Shown here piece by piece: positions 17,484 to 25,831 of a DNA stretch of 64,000 nucleotides. The DNA comes from Anaerolineae bacterium (lineage in GTDB: Bacteria > Chloroflexota > Anaerolineae > UBA4142 > SHND01), in NCBI GenBank assembly GCA_021463195.1, contig JAJTXZ010000011.1, positions 20,557-84,556 of the forward strand. Direction: 5' to 3'. The position numbers and the translations under genes are program-made. How positions within the stretch are numbered: position 1 is the first letter of the stretch; each line of letters begins with the position of its first letter. The notes below the pieces were generated by a model, which had not been told where the DNA came from, made no database searches, and saw only the letters and a program-made list of their open reading frames with translations.

Positions 17484-20400
17484 TGGCAGAGGGAGGAATA
17501 AATCGCGCGCGCGCGTGTTCAGCGCGCTGCGCGTATTGGACTGCGCCTAATTGGACAAAAACCTCGCGCGCATGCGTCAACGCGACTTGGGCTTGCGCGA
17601 ACAAATTATATTCCACGTACAACAACCCCAGTTCCAATTCTCCGCGCGCAGCTTCATACGGACTGGTCAACGCGTTGGATAACTCGATACTGCGCTTTAA
17701 ATCTTGTTCGGCTTGAATAAAATCGCCTTGCGCGCGCGCGACGCTCCCCAATTCGCGCAGCGCGTTCGCTTCGGTTTGGCGATAGCCCGCGCTGCGCGCC
17801 AACGCCAAGGCGCGCTCTCCGGCCACGCGCGCCGCTTCCAACTTGCCGCGCTGCAATTCGACGCGCGCCAGCACGGATTGCGCTTCCGCGTGCCATTCGC
17901 GCACACCCGATTTCTCGGCGAGCGCGCTAGCTTCTGACAATAACTGCTGCGCGGCGTCCAGTTTCCCTTCGGCGGCGTCCACTTGCGCGAGCGAACCAAG
18001 CGTCATGCAGAGCGAGCTAGGATCGCGCAATTTTTCCGCGCCCTGCCGCGCCTGATTCAAATACGCGCGCGCGTCAGCCAAAGCGTCTTTGTATAAATAA
18101 TACAAGCCGAGATTGATTTGCGCCGAAACGAGATAACGCACATCGCCGATGCGCCGTTTGAGTTCCAAACTCTCTTGCAAGTGCGGCAGCGCGCGGTCCC
18201 ATTCGCCGATGTTGAGCATAATCGCGCCGAGATTGGAATGCGAACGACTCATCCCTTCCAAATCGCCGATGCGTTCGCGCACGGCAAGGCCGCGCTGCGC
18301 GTATTGAATGGCGCGCTGCCAATCGCCTTGCAAATTGGCGACAGCGGCAAGCCCGTTGTACGCCGAACCCATTTCGGCATAATAGTCCAAGCCGTCCGAA
18401 ATTTCAAGCGCTTGGAGCCGCCACTGCTGCGCCGCGTCCAAATTGCCGCGCCGATAATGCACCCAACCGGTCTCGAGATAAATCCGCACTCGTTCCACCG
18501 CCTGCGCGGACGACGGGTCGCGGTCAATCTCGCGCCGCGCGATTTCCAACCAGCGCATCGCCTCATCGTACTTGCCGTGACGTTCATGCACGCGGCCGAG
18601 ACGGCGCGCGACTTCGGCGGCTTGCCGCGCGCGCGCGACATTCTCGGTCAATTCCGTGACCAACACCCAAGCGCGATTCAGACTCAACGTGGCGCCTTCA
18701 AAATCGCCAACATGCGTTTGCGAATTACCCAAGCCGATAAGAATACGCAATCGCGTCATGACGGGAACATTCACGCGCGTTGTCATTTCCAACGCGGCGC
18801 GATAATAGCCGGACGCCTCTTCGTTCGCAAAACGCGCCGTCGCGCGCTCTGCCGCGCGAACGACATAGGGCAGCGCTTTGCCCGCGTCTTTGCTCTCGCT
18901 GTAGTGAAACGCGAGGCGTTCGGTTTGTTCTTCAAGTCGCGACGGATACAACTCTTCAATCGCTTGCGCGATTTTATAATGCAGCTGTTCGCGCCGCCGC
19001 AGCAGCACACTATTGTAAATCGTTTGCTGCGTCAGAATATGGCGAAACGCGAATTCACGTTCCGGCAGCGCGAGCGTTTGCTCCACCAATTCGTGGTCTA
19101 TCAATTCTTGTAAATCATTTTCCTGGCGCGCCGGATTCGTATCCGCAATGCGCAGCAAAATGGCATCCGCGAATTCGCGCCCAATCACAGACGCGCATTG
19201 CGCCGTATAACGCGTGGATTCAGACAAATTGTCCACGCGCGTCATGATGAGACTTTCCAAAGTGCGCGGCACTTGGAACGCGCTCAAATCCGCGTCCGGC
19301 GTCATCTCCCAACGGTCTTGGCGCCGCCGAATCAAATTACGGTCAATGAGCGTCCGTAAAATTTCTTCCAAAAAGAACGGATTGCCTTCGGCGCGCTGCG
19401 TAATCAACTTGCGCAGCGCTTCGGGCAATTCCGAAATCGTCAACAAGAGGTCAACTAACGCGTCGCTTTCGGAGAGCGACAATGGCTCTAGCGCGAAATG
19501 GACAAAATGTTCGCCCAACGTCGCCGCGCCGACGCGTTGAACTTGCGTGGAGGCTTGGTTTTCCGAAGGGCGCGCCAGGCAGACAAATTGCAACGGCGCT
19601 TCTTCCGTCGCGCCAAACATAAAGAGCAGCAAATCGAGCGACGGTTTGTCGAGCCAATGCAAATCATCCAAAATCAAAACCAACGGACTCGTTTGCGCTT
19701 CCCGAATCATCAAATCGCGCACTGCCAAAAAAGTTTGTTGGCGCAGCTGCGCGGGTTCAAGATGCCGAATCCGTTCCGCCAAATCACGTTCGACGGTCGA
19801 CAGCCCCAACAGATTTTCAATGTACGGCAAAATTTGGTACTGGATGCGCGCGTCGGGAAACAAAGCGCGAATCCGCGCGGCGACCAGCGCATGACTTGCT
19901 TCCAGGGTATCTTCGGGGTTGATTTGGAACAGCTCGCGCAAGAGGCGCAAAATAATGCCGTACGCCGATTGGCCGTACGCGAAACATGTGCCTTCCAATA
20001 CGCGCAATCGTCCGAGCGCAGGCGAACTCTTGAGCCATTGTTTCGCTTCGGCGACCAAACGCGTTTTGCCCAAACCCGCGTCTCCCGTGATGAGCAAAAC
20101 GCCGCCGCGCTGCCGCGAAATTAAATTTTGCAACGCGCGTTCAAACCGCGCCAATTCAATTTCGCGTCCGACCATCGGCGCGCTCAAGCCGGGAATCCCG
20201 CGCACGCTTCCGGGCGCGCTCTTTACGCCCAGAACTTGATAGATTTCCACCGGCGCGGCGCGCCCTTTGACGCGAATCGAACCCAACTCGCTAAACTCGA
20301 ACAGCGCGCGCGTTTGCTCGTACACCGCGCGGCTCGCCAACACCGTGCCGGGTTCAGCGACGCTTTGCAAGCGCGACGCGACATTCACAGTATCGCCCAG

Positions 20401-21060
20401 CGCGGTATAGTTCATTTTCAAATCCACGCCAATGTCGCCAACGACCACTGTGCCTAAATTCAAACCGACGCGCATTTGCAGCGGAATGCCATATCGCGCG
20501 ACCAGTTGACCGCTAATTGTTTCAAGCGCGGCTTGCATGTCCAACGCGCAGCGCACCGCGCGCGCGGGGTCATCTTCGTGCATCAAGGGCGCTCCAAATA
20601 ACGCCATGACGCCGTCGCCCATGAATTTATCCAACGTTCCCTCATGCGCGTAAATCGCCTCGCGGAATGCCGCCACCGATTCTTCAATCACGTTATACAC
20701 CGCTTCCGGGTCCAACTTTTCCGAAATCGTGGTAAAGCCCACCACATCGGAAAACAAAACTGTCACCGTGCGACGCTCGCCTTCGATTTGTTTGCTCGCC
20801 GTGATAATTTTGTCAACCAACTGACCGGGGATAAAGCCACGTAAACGCCGCAGCTGTTCCGAATCGGAGGGACGCGCCAGTCCCGCCGTCAACAAGTTTG
20901 AACCGCAGTTGCCGCAAAACTTGAAACCGCGCGGATTTTCAAAACCGCAATTCGAGCAGAGATTCGCGAGCGGTGTCGCGCAGTTGGCGCAAACCGCAAC
21001 GCCCGGAGAATTATCATGTCCGCATTGCGGACACGGAATGGAATTTAGAGGCGGTCGCAT
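17476..21060 (-). CDS. Adenylate/guanylate cyclase with zinc ribbons, AAA ATPase and TPR repeats
   Basis: Very large signalling protein (1194 aa). Order: N-terminal double zinc ribbon (residues about 10-57; CPQCGH, CANCA, CSNCGFEN, CGNCG); class III cyclase domain (about 95-280) with metal motifs FSDVVGFT and MGDGVMALFG; an AAA ATPase of the orc1/STAND type with Walker A TGDAGLGKT (near 325) and Walker B VLILDDLHWLD; then a long array of tetratricopeptide repeats to the C-terminus. No transmembrane or DNA-binding domain is seen. Such proteins are frequent in Chloroflexota and Actinobacteria. It shares 8 bp with the cNMP-binding patatin gene downstream, implying joint expression. Confidence 0.92.
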   Translation of the reverse strand: MRPPLNSIPCPQCGHDNSPGVAVCANCATPLANLCSNCGFENPRGFKFCGNCGSNLLTAGLARPSDSEQLRRLRGFIPGQLVDKIITASKQIEGERRTVTVLFSDVVGFTTISEKLDPEAVYNVIEESVAAFREAIYAHEGTLDKFMGDGVMALFGAPLMHEDDPARAVRCALDMQAALETISGQLVARYGIPLQMRVGLNLGTVVVGDIGVDLKMNYTALGDTVNVASRLQSVAEPGTVLASRAVYEQTRALFEFSELGSIRVKGRAAPVEIYQVLGVKSAPGSVRGIPGLSAPMVGREIELARFERALQNLISRQRGGVLLITGDAGLGKTRLVAEAKQWLKSSPALGRLRVLEGTCFAYGQSAYGIILRLLRELFQINPEDTLEASHALVAARIRALFPDARIQYQILPYIENLLGLSTVERDLAERIRHLEPAQLRQQTFLAVRDLMIREAQTSPLVLILDDLHWLDKPSLDLLLFMFGATEEAPLQFVCLARPSENQASTQVQRVGAATLGEHFVHFALEPLSLSESDALVDLLLTISELPEALRKLITQRAEGNPFFLEEILRTLIDRNLIRRRQDRWEMTPDADLSAFQVPRTLESLIMTRVDNLSESTRYTAQCASVIGREFADAILLRIADTNPARQENDLQELIDHELVEQTLALPEREFAFRHILTQQTIYNSVLLRRREQLHYKIAQAIEELYPSRLEEQTERLAFHYSESKDAGKALPYVVRAAERATARFANEEASGYYRAALEMTTRVNVPVMTRLRILIGLGNSQTHVGDFEGATLSLNRAWVLVTELTENVARARQAAEVARRLGRVHERHGKYDEAMRWLEIARREIDRDPSSAQAVERVRIYLETGWVHYRRGNLDAAQQWRLQALEISDGLDYYAEMGSAYNGLAAVANLQGDWQRAIQYAQRGLAVRERIGDLEGMSRSHSNLGAIMLNIGEWDRALPHLQESLELKRRIGDVRYLVSAQINLGLYYLYKDALADARAYLNQARQGAEKLRDPSSLCMTLGSLAQVDAAEGKLDAAQQLLSEASALAEKSGVREWHAEAQSVLARVELQRGKLEAARVAGERALALARSAGYRQTEANALRELGSVARAQGDFIQAEQDLKRSIELSNALTSPYEAARGELELGLLYVEYNLFAQAQVALTHAREVFVQLGAVQYAQRAEHARARFIPPSANA

Positions 21061-21136
21061 TCAACTCCCGATAAAAACATCACGCACACATCAATCACCC
21101 TATTATAGCGAGAGTGCCATTTTCAGACAATGGACG

Positions 21137-21288
21137 ATAGGGCAATCGCATTTGGATTCCGAATTTGCCGTATTTACCGATGAATTCTGAATTTTGAGCA
21201 TCTTCGATGAAAATTGCCGGTGTCGCAGGTAATGCCGATAAATACGGGCGATTCGCGCTTTAGTGGATATCTAATGCAATTGCCCTAT
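21137..21288. repeat. MITE-like element, ATAGGGCAATYGCATT ends
   Basis: Inverted 16-bp ends at 21137-21152 and 21273-21288 (15 of 16 match) enclose 120 bp of AT-richer non-coding sequence. TGGACGAT occurs next to both ends (21131 and 21288), which could be part of the element or a duplicated target. Non-autonomous mobile element is an inference. Confidence 0.45.
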
Positions 21289-21328
21289 GGACGATTCGTC
21301 AGCTGTTCGTCACAGCGCTTTTGCGACG

Positions 21329-21364
21329 AAAAAAAAGAGGCAACCTCAAGCGAGAGGCGCCTCT
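21329..21364 (-). terminator. Intrinsic terminator of the small secreted protein gene
   Basis: On the minus strand AGAGGCGCCTC pairs with GAGGTTGCCTCT (one internal mismatch), followed by eight Ts (21336-21329), starting about 33 bp after the stop codon at 21397. Confidence 0.75.
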
Positions 21365-21396
21365 TGCGGTGCTATGAACTAACGCGCGGAAAGAAA

Positions 21397-21792
21397 CTAT
21401 TTCACGAAATAGAAAACTCTTGCCACACCCGCGTTGTTGGATTTGTCCCACTTGACTTTGCCGTCAAAAGTGAATTTGACAAACGTTTTAGGGGCTGTCT
21501 CGACGCGCACTTGCATCAGATTCTTCAACCCGCCCACTGAAACTTGCGCCGGATCTACCACCGGCAGCGTCGGGTCGCCGCCGCAATTGACGACATTGTA
21601 ATCCACTGTCACATTCCAACCGACTTTGACAAATACATCAATCGGCGCATCAGTGGGATCCACTCGCAGCAACTTGCCGTTGACACACAATTGCGGATCA
21701 TCAAACACGGGGCCAGCAGAAACGGGCGCTGCCCATGAAGCTAAACTCAGAAAAAACGCGCCGACGACGAGCATGAATACCAGGGTTCGCAT
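21397..21792 (-). CDS. Small secreted protein of unknown function
   Basis: Predicted exported protein of 131 aa. Residues 1-27 form a signal peptide (MRTLVFMLVVGAFFLSLASW, cleavage likely after PVSA). The mature part is a single beta-rich domain with two cysteines and the segments VFVKVGWNVTVDYNVVNCGG and TFVKFTFDGKVKWDKSNNAG. ATG at 21792 is chosen for the GAGG site five bases upstream and the signal peptide; the longer frame to 21939 has no such support. It is a single-gene unit with its own terminator. No family was recognised. Confidence 0.75.
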   Translation of the reverse strand: MRTLVFMLVVGAFFLSLASWAAPVSAGPVFDDPQLCVNGKLLRVDPTDAPIDVFVKVGWNVTVDYNVVNCGGDPTLPVVDPAQVSVGGLKNLMQVRVETAPKTFVKFTFDGKVKWDKSNNAGVARVFYFVK

Positions 21793-22014
21793 GTGTACCT
21801 CAATATATTCTCTCGCGGGGCCGGCGCCAAGAGTCCAGTTGGAATTTTTCCAACTCATTTTAAATTGAGATATGACGCCGCACAATAGGAACGCTTTCCT
21901 ATTTATAACAACAGCAAGTCGTATCGAACGCGCAAGCATGTTTCGCGCGGCGCAGCCGCGAATTCGCTTTGCCTGTCAATAGCTTGGCCGTTGCGCCAGC
22001 CCGCGCGCGCGACG

Positions 22015-23175
22015 CTACGGCGTATACACATATTTGAAAATAATGTCGTTGCCATAATCTATGACATAGACATTGCCATTCGCGTCTCTGCCAAACCCAA
22101 CCGGATAGCCGAGGTCATCATCAAAATCATTACGCGTAATCACCGCGTTCGCGTTATCGAGTGTAAGCGTATGCACCCAACCATTGCCATCGCCATAAAA
22201 ATACGCGTTCGCGTACGGCGAGGGATAATTTGAATTTTCCGCAAAGACGCCGCCGGCAATCACGCTGCCCCGTTCCGCGCCGCTGTCGTGATTGTACCAA
22301 TGAATCGGCGAAATCGTTCCATTGTAATCTACCGCGTTTGGATTGCAATCCAATTCTTCCGAGGGGCAAGGGCCTTCAAAATCATCCCATCCATAATTCG
22401 CGCCCGCCGCGACAGAATCAATTTCTTCCCAAGCGTTCTGGCCCACGTCCGCCGCCAAAAGCGCTTGATTGCTCGCGCGAAAAGTAATGCGCCACGGATT
22501 GCGAAACCCGTACGCGTAGATTTCTTGACGCGCATTGGGCGTATTGAAAAACGGGTTATCGGAAGGAATTGTGCCATCGCGATTGAGACGCAAAATTTTG
22601 CCGCGCAAGGAATTGAGTTGCCGCGCGTCTCCAGGGCAGCAGCCGCTATCGCCAATCGCGATATACAATTTGCCATCGGGACCAAATTGAATATCGCCGC
22701 CATTGTGATTAGTCCCGGTCGAAGGGATGTTATCGAGCAAGATTTTTTCGCGCACGCGCGTCTTGTCCGCGCTGAGTTTCAAGCGCGAAACCCGATTCTT
22801 GGGCGTGCCGCTGTAATTCTTCGCGCCAGGACCGGTCGTATAGTACACATACACGCGCCCATTTGTCGCGTAATTCGGATCGAGCGCGATACCCAACAAA
22901 CCGCGTTCTCCTTCGGTCGAAACATGCAGCGTCGCCCACGGTTTATTTCGCAGCGCGCCGTTCGCGCGAATCATTCGAATCGCGCCGTTTTGCTGCGTCA
23001 CAAAGATTCGATTGCCATTAAAAGCCATGGCGGTCGGCTGACTCAAACCGCTGCCAAGCGCAACGCGTGAAAACCCGGACGGCAGCGCTTGCCGCGCCGC
23101 ACGCGTCGGCGTCGGCGCCAATGCCACGCTCACAAGAATAAGCAAACCAAATACCAGCCATCGTATCAGTTTCAT
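22015..23175 (-). CDS. PQQ-type glucose/sorbosone dehydrogenase, secreted
   Basis: Exported six-bladed propeller of 386 aa of the soluble aldose sugar dehydrogenase (GSDH) family, which oxidises sugars with pyrroloquinoline quinone. Signal peptide residues 1-26. Family motifs: NHNGGDIQFGPDGKLYIAIGD, SLRGKILRLNRDG, YGFRNPWRITF, LAADVGQNAWEEID and YGWDDFEG. ATG at 23175 is supported by GGAGGC spaced six bases upstream. It stands alone, with the tRNA-Leu terminator just upstream. PQQ dependence is the family expectation; no PQQ biosynthesis gene is in the window. Confidence 0.85.
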   Translation of the reverse strand: MKLIRWLVFGLLILVSVALAPTPTRAARQALPSGFSRVALGSGLSQPTAMAFNGNRIFVTQQNGAIRMIRANGALRNKPWATLHVSTEGERGLLGIALDPNYATNGRVYVYYTTGPGAKNYSGTPKNRVSRLKLSADKTRVREKILLDNIPSTGTNHNGGDIQFGPDGKLYIAIGDSGCCPGDARQLNSLRGKILRLNRDGTIPSDNPFFNTPNARQEIYAYGFRNPWRITFRASNQALLAADVGQNAWEEIDSVAAGANYGWDDFEGPCPSEELDCNPNAVDYNGTISPIHWYNHDSGAERGSVIAGGVFAENSNYPSPYANAYFYGDGNGWVHTLTLDNANAVITRNDFDDDLGYPVGFGRDANGNVYVIDYGNDIIFKYVYTP

Positions 23176-23229
23176 TTTTTGCCTCCGTAAAGGGGATTTA
23201 TGACTATCGTCCATACCGAGCGCAGATTC

Positions 23230-23264
23230 AAAAAAAGACGCCTTGATTTACAAATCAAGGCGTC
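23230..23264 (-). terminator. Intrinsic terminator of tRNA-Leu
   Basis: Perfect 13-bp stem GACGCCTTGATTT/AAATCAAGGCGTC with a 2-base centre, followed on the minus strand by seven Ts, directly after the tRNA. Confidence 0.88.
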
Positions 23265-23270
23265 GGAATA

Positions 23271-23353
23271 TGCCCTCGAGAGGACTTGAACCTCCACGTC
23301 CATTCGGACACAGGCCCTCAACCTGCCGCGTATGCCAATTCCGCCACGAGGGC
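23271..23353 (-). tRNA. tRNA-Leu (anticodon GAG)
   Basis: 83-nt class II tRNA. The acceptor stem GCCCUCG pairs with CGAGGGC, with discriminator A. The anticodon arm is GCAGG-UUGAGGG-CCUGU with GAG at positions 34-36, the variable arm (UGUCCGAAUGGACG) is long as in Leu, and the T arm is GAGGUUCAAGUCCUC. The 3-prime CCA is not encoded. GAG reads CUC and CUU codons. Confidence 0.95.
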
Positions 23354-23443
23354 GCGCTCGTGCGCAAGGTATTGTATGCTAATCGCGGCAACTGTCAAAC
23401 AGCCCTAGCGCATTGAATGCGCGTCAAAGTTTTGGGAGACACG

Positions 23444-23518
23444 GCGATTAGAAATCGCGCCAACCTGAACGCAAAGTGTGCCTCCGCACACTGAATTCCC
23501 AACCTGCGGAGGCAGGTT
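23444..23518. repeat. Cluster of three small hairpins with complementary loops
   Basis: GCGATT-AGA-AATCGC (23444-23458), AGTGTGC-CTCC-GCACACT (23475-23492) and AACCTGC-GGAG-GCAGGTT (23501-23518). The second and third hairpins show CCTCCG and CGGAGG across their loop regions, which are exact reverse complements and could form a loop-loop contact. The rest of the 289-bp space between tRNA-Leu and the next gene shows no gene. It could be a dispersed repeat or a structured RNA. Confidence 0.5.
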
Positions 23519-23642
23519 TCGCGTTTTTGTAGGGGTGAATTGATTCGCCCAAAATTGTGACGTACACCCTAGCGCATTTGTCCGCTACGCGACAAATCTC
23601 TTGCGCCAATAAAAAACGCCGCGCTGTATGGCGGCGTTTTCC

Positions 23643-24062
23643 TCAGGCGACAAAGGGCGTTATCCCGTCCTGTTCCATCTGCAAACTGAGCAACTCTTTG
23701 AGAATAATCGCGGGTGAGCCTTTTTTGATTTGCGCGTAAATCTCTTCCGCCGATTGCGGACGATTGCCCGCCGCGATCAAGGCGCGAAAAATCGCGCGCG
23801 TCAAGGGCATGCGCGGACTGACAAAATCGGGCGCATTGCGGCACACCGCGCTCGCGCAATCAAGCAGCGCGTCCATCACTTTGACTTCGCCCGTTTCCGC
23901 GTCCACGTGGTCTACCATGAGCGTCGTCTCGAGCGAATACATTTGTCTACATTCGTCACACAACGCGTCGTACAGCTCTTGGCGAAAATCGCGCCCCTGC
24001 TGTTCCCAATACGCGAGGTCAATAAAAAATTTTGATTTCGTCGTCAATCGCGCTACCGGCAT
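23643..24062 (-). CDS. Unknown protein, possible winged-helix C-terminus
   Basis: Cytoplasmic protein of 139 aa with no recognised family. Residues 32-40 carry CDEC and a further CASAVC lies near 70-75, so metal binding is possible. The C-terminal third (LTRAIFRALIAAGNRPQSAEEIYAQIKKGSP) resembles a helix-turn-helix. AGGAAG precedes the ATG by eight bases. It follows the larger unknown gene by 26 bp on the same strand, so the two are probably co-transcribed. Confidence 0.7.
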   Translation of the reverse strand: MPVARLTTKSKFFIDLAYWEQQGRDFRQELYDALCDECRQMYSLETTLMVDHVDAETGEVKVMDALLDCASAVCRNAPDFVSPRMPLTRAIFRALIAAGNRPQSAEEIYAQIKKGSPAIILKELLSLQMEQDGITPFVA

Positions 24063-24088
24063 AAGATTGCTTCCTGAATAAATTTCAA

Positions 24089-25648
24089 TTACGCGAGCCG
24101 CGCCGCCATTTGCAAGACAAAGTATCCGCCGCCCGTCATTACAAACGCTTCGTTACGCGCCAACGCGCTAAACACCGCGCGCGCCCCAACGCGTTTCGCG
24201 AAATTCGCCGCGCTGTACAGCGTCTTGGCATGAATCGAACTGCTGCCCAATTTCACCAACTCGGGAAAAATTTCGGCGAGCAGCGTTTCCAGCGAACGCT
24301 CGCCGTAATTGGACGCCGCCAACTTGTCCAAACCATTTTGGTCTTCGGGCAGAATCAACATCTCTTCATCATATTTGTACGCCACAGGGCGCGGCGACGT
24401 GCCAAAGGTCAGATGACCATTTTCAACTTTGGCGGTTTTCACCCACAGACTCTTGCCTTCGCGACGCGGTTGAAAACGAATCGCGGCAGTCAACGGTTCG
24501 GGCAGCGGCGCCAATTCCAACAACGCGCCGGGGTTCAATTTGTTGCGGTCATACCAGACCTTTAAACCGAACAGATAATTTTCATCCGGCACAATCCACG
24601 CGGGGATGCGCGCGTTGTATTCATCCACCAACGTCACCAGCATCGGTTTGTCGGCTTCCGGAAACAGCGCGCGCACGCCTTGGGTATACGGCAAACTGCC
24701 GGCGCGACGATGCGGATATGTCAAAACTAGATTGACACTCGCAGCCGCGCGTTCGTGACGCGCGTCGTCATTATTGTCATCCTCGATTTCATTCAGAATC
24801 GTTTCCAATTCCGGGGGCAGCGCGTCAGACTCGACGCGACTCGCGCCAAACTGCAACACGCGCGGGACATTCAAAACTTCGGGCGGCACAAGCCGATTTA
24901 AATACCAACGCGTCTCGCCAAGCGGACCGACTTGGGCAAACCGTTCGTCGCGGTGCAGCGCATATTCCAACGAGAACAATGTCGTCTCGCGTTTCGCGCC
25001 CTCGGCATCCAATTCAAGCACGCGCCCCAATTCCGCCGTAGACATGCCCGCATTATTTTGTTCAATTGCGGCTTCGGCGATATTCAAAAAACCAACATTG
25101 ATGTCAGTCAACAACCCGCGCAGCAGCCAATTATTTTCTTGCTCGACAAATTCCTTGTCCGCGCGCAGACGCGCCGCGAGCAACCGTTCGATGCGCGCGC
25201 CGTACCGCGCGTATATTTCTTCAGGCGATTCATCTGCCGCGCCCAGCACAATCGGTTTCAGTTCATTGAGCGGATGCGGCAAATCATATCCACTTGCGTA
25301 TTCACGCGTCGTCCCATCCGCAAACGCGATTGTCGCCACCCTAAACGGTTCGAGCCGCGCGTTATTAGATACGCGCCGCGCCATCACAATCCCTTCCGCA
25401 TCGTTCAACGCTGAAAAAATTAGACGCTGCCCAACCTCGAGCTCCAATTTGGGTTGATACAAAATCGCGTGCGTTTCCAAACGCTGGCGGCGGTCATGCT
25501 CTTCTTGCGCGCGCGCCGCGATAACCAAGCGCGCCAAATCCGCAATGCGCGTCGCGTCGCTGCGTTCCAACATGAACGTATACACGCGTTCGACATCGCG
25601 TTCGTTGACGCTGAATGTATTCCAGTAAGTTTCACTTGCCAATGACAT
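24089..25648 (-). CDS. Unknown 519-aa protein paired with the small downstream gene
   Basis: Cytoplasmic, acidic protein of 519 aa; no family was recognised. The N-terminal 150 residues look like a long helix pair plus a beta-rich segment (RLIFSALNDAEGIVMARRVS, RVATIAFADGTTREYASGYDLPH). A middle part (about 190-260) looks winged-helix-like (MSTAELGRVLELDAEGAKRETTL). The C-terminus (LLAEIFPELVKLGSSSIHAK then GARAVFSALARNEAFVM) again looks like a small DNA-binding-type domain. Two HTH-like ends plus the HTH-like partner suggest a DNA- or RNA-associated role, but this is inference from visual pattern only. Confidence 0.75.
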   Translation of the reverse strand: MSLASETYWNTFSVNERDVERVYTFMLERSDATRIADLARLVIAARAQEEHDRRQRLETHAILYQPKLELEVGQRLIFSALNDAEGIVMARRVSNNARLEPFRVATIAFADGTTREYASGYDLPHPLNELKPIVLGAADESPEEIYARYGARIERLLAARLRADKEFVEQENNWLLRGLLTDINVGFLNIAEAAIEQNNAGMSTAELGRVLELDAEGAKRETTLFSLEYALHRDERFAQVGPLGETRWYLNRLVPPEVLNVPRVLQFGASRVESDALPPELETILNEIEDDNNDDARHERAAASVNLVLTYPHRRAGSLPYTQGVRALFPEADKPMLVTLVDEYNARIPAWIVPDENYLFGLKVWYDRNKLNPGALLELAPLPEPLTAAIRFQPRREGKSLWVKTAKVENGHLTFGTSPRPVAYKYDEEMLILPEDQNGLDKLAASNYGERSLETLLAEIFPELVKLGSSSIHAKTLYSAANFAKRVGARAVFSALARNEAFVMTGGGYFVLQMAARLA

Positions 25649-25831
25649 GCTTTTTTCTCGCGAGACAAAAAATTACCGCGCCACCTGACGCGGACACTCT
25701 AACGCACATTATAGCGCGTTTCACTTCTCATTCCAAATAAATCGCGTCCGAAAAATAATGTGGCGCGCGGCATTCGCGCGCGGCGCGATTATGTTCAACG
25801 CGCAATGTGTGTAGAATAAATACAAACAAAC

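Larger units (their letters stand above)
21061..21396. other. 336-bp intergenic region without a gene
   Basis: Lower in GC than its neighbours. It holds a 152-bp element bounded by inverted repeats (21137-21288) and the terminator of the gene at 21397. No reading frame here looks coding. Confidence 0.6.

Noticed and set aside
18118..19113. 331-codon plus-strand frame inside the cyclase-TPR gene
   Set aside because: Arg/Ala-rich antisense shadow caused by high GCGC content; no motif.
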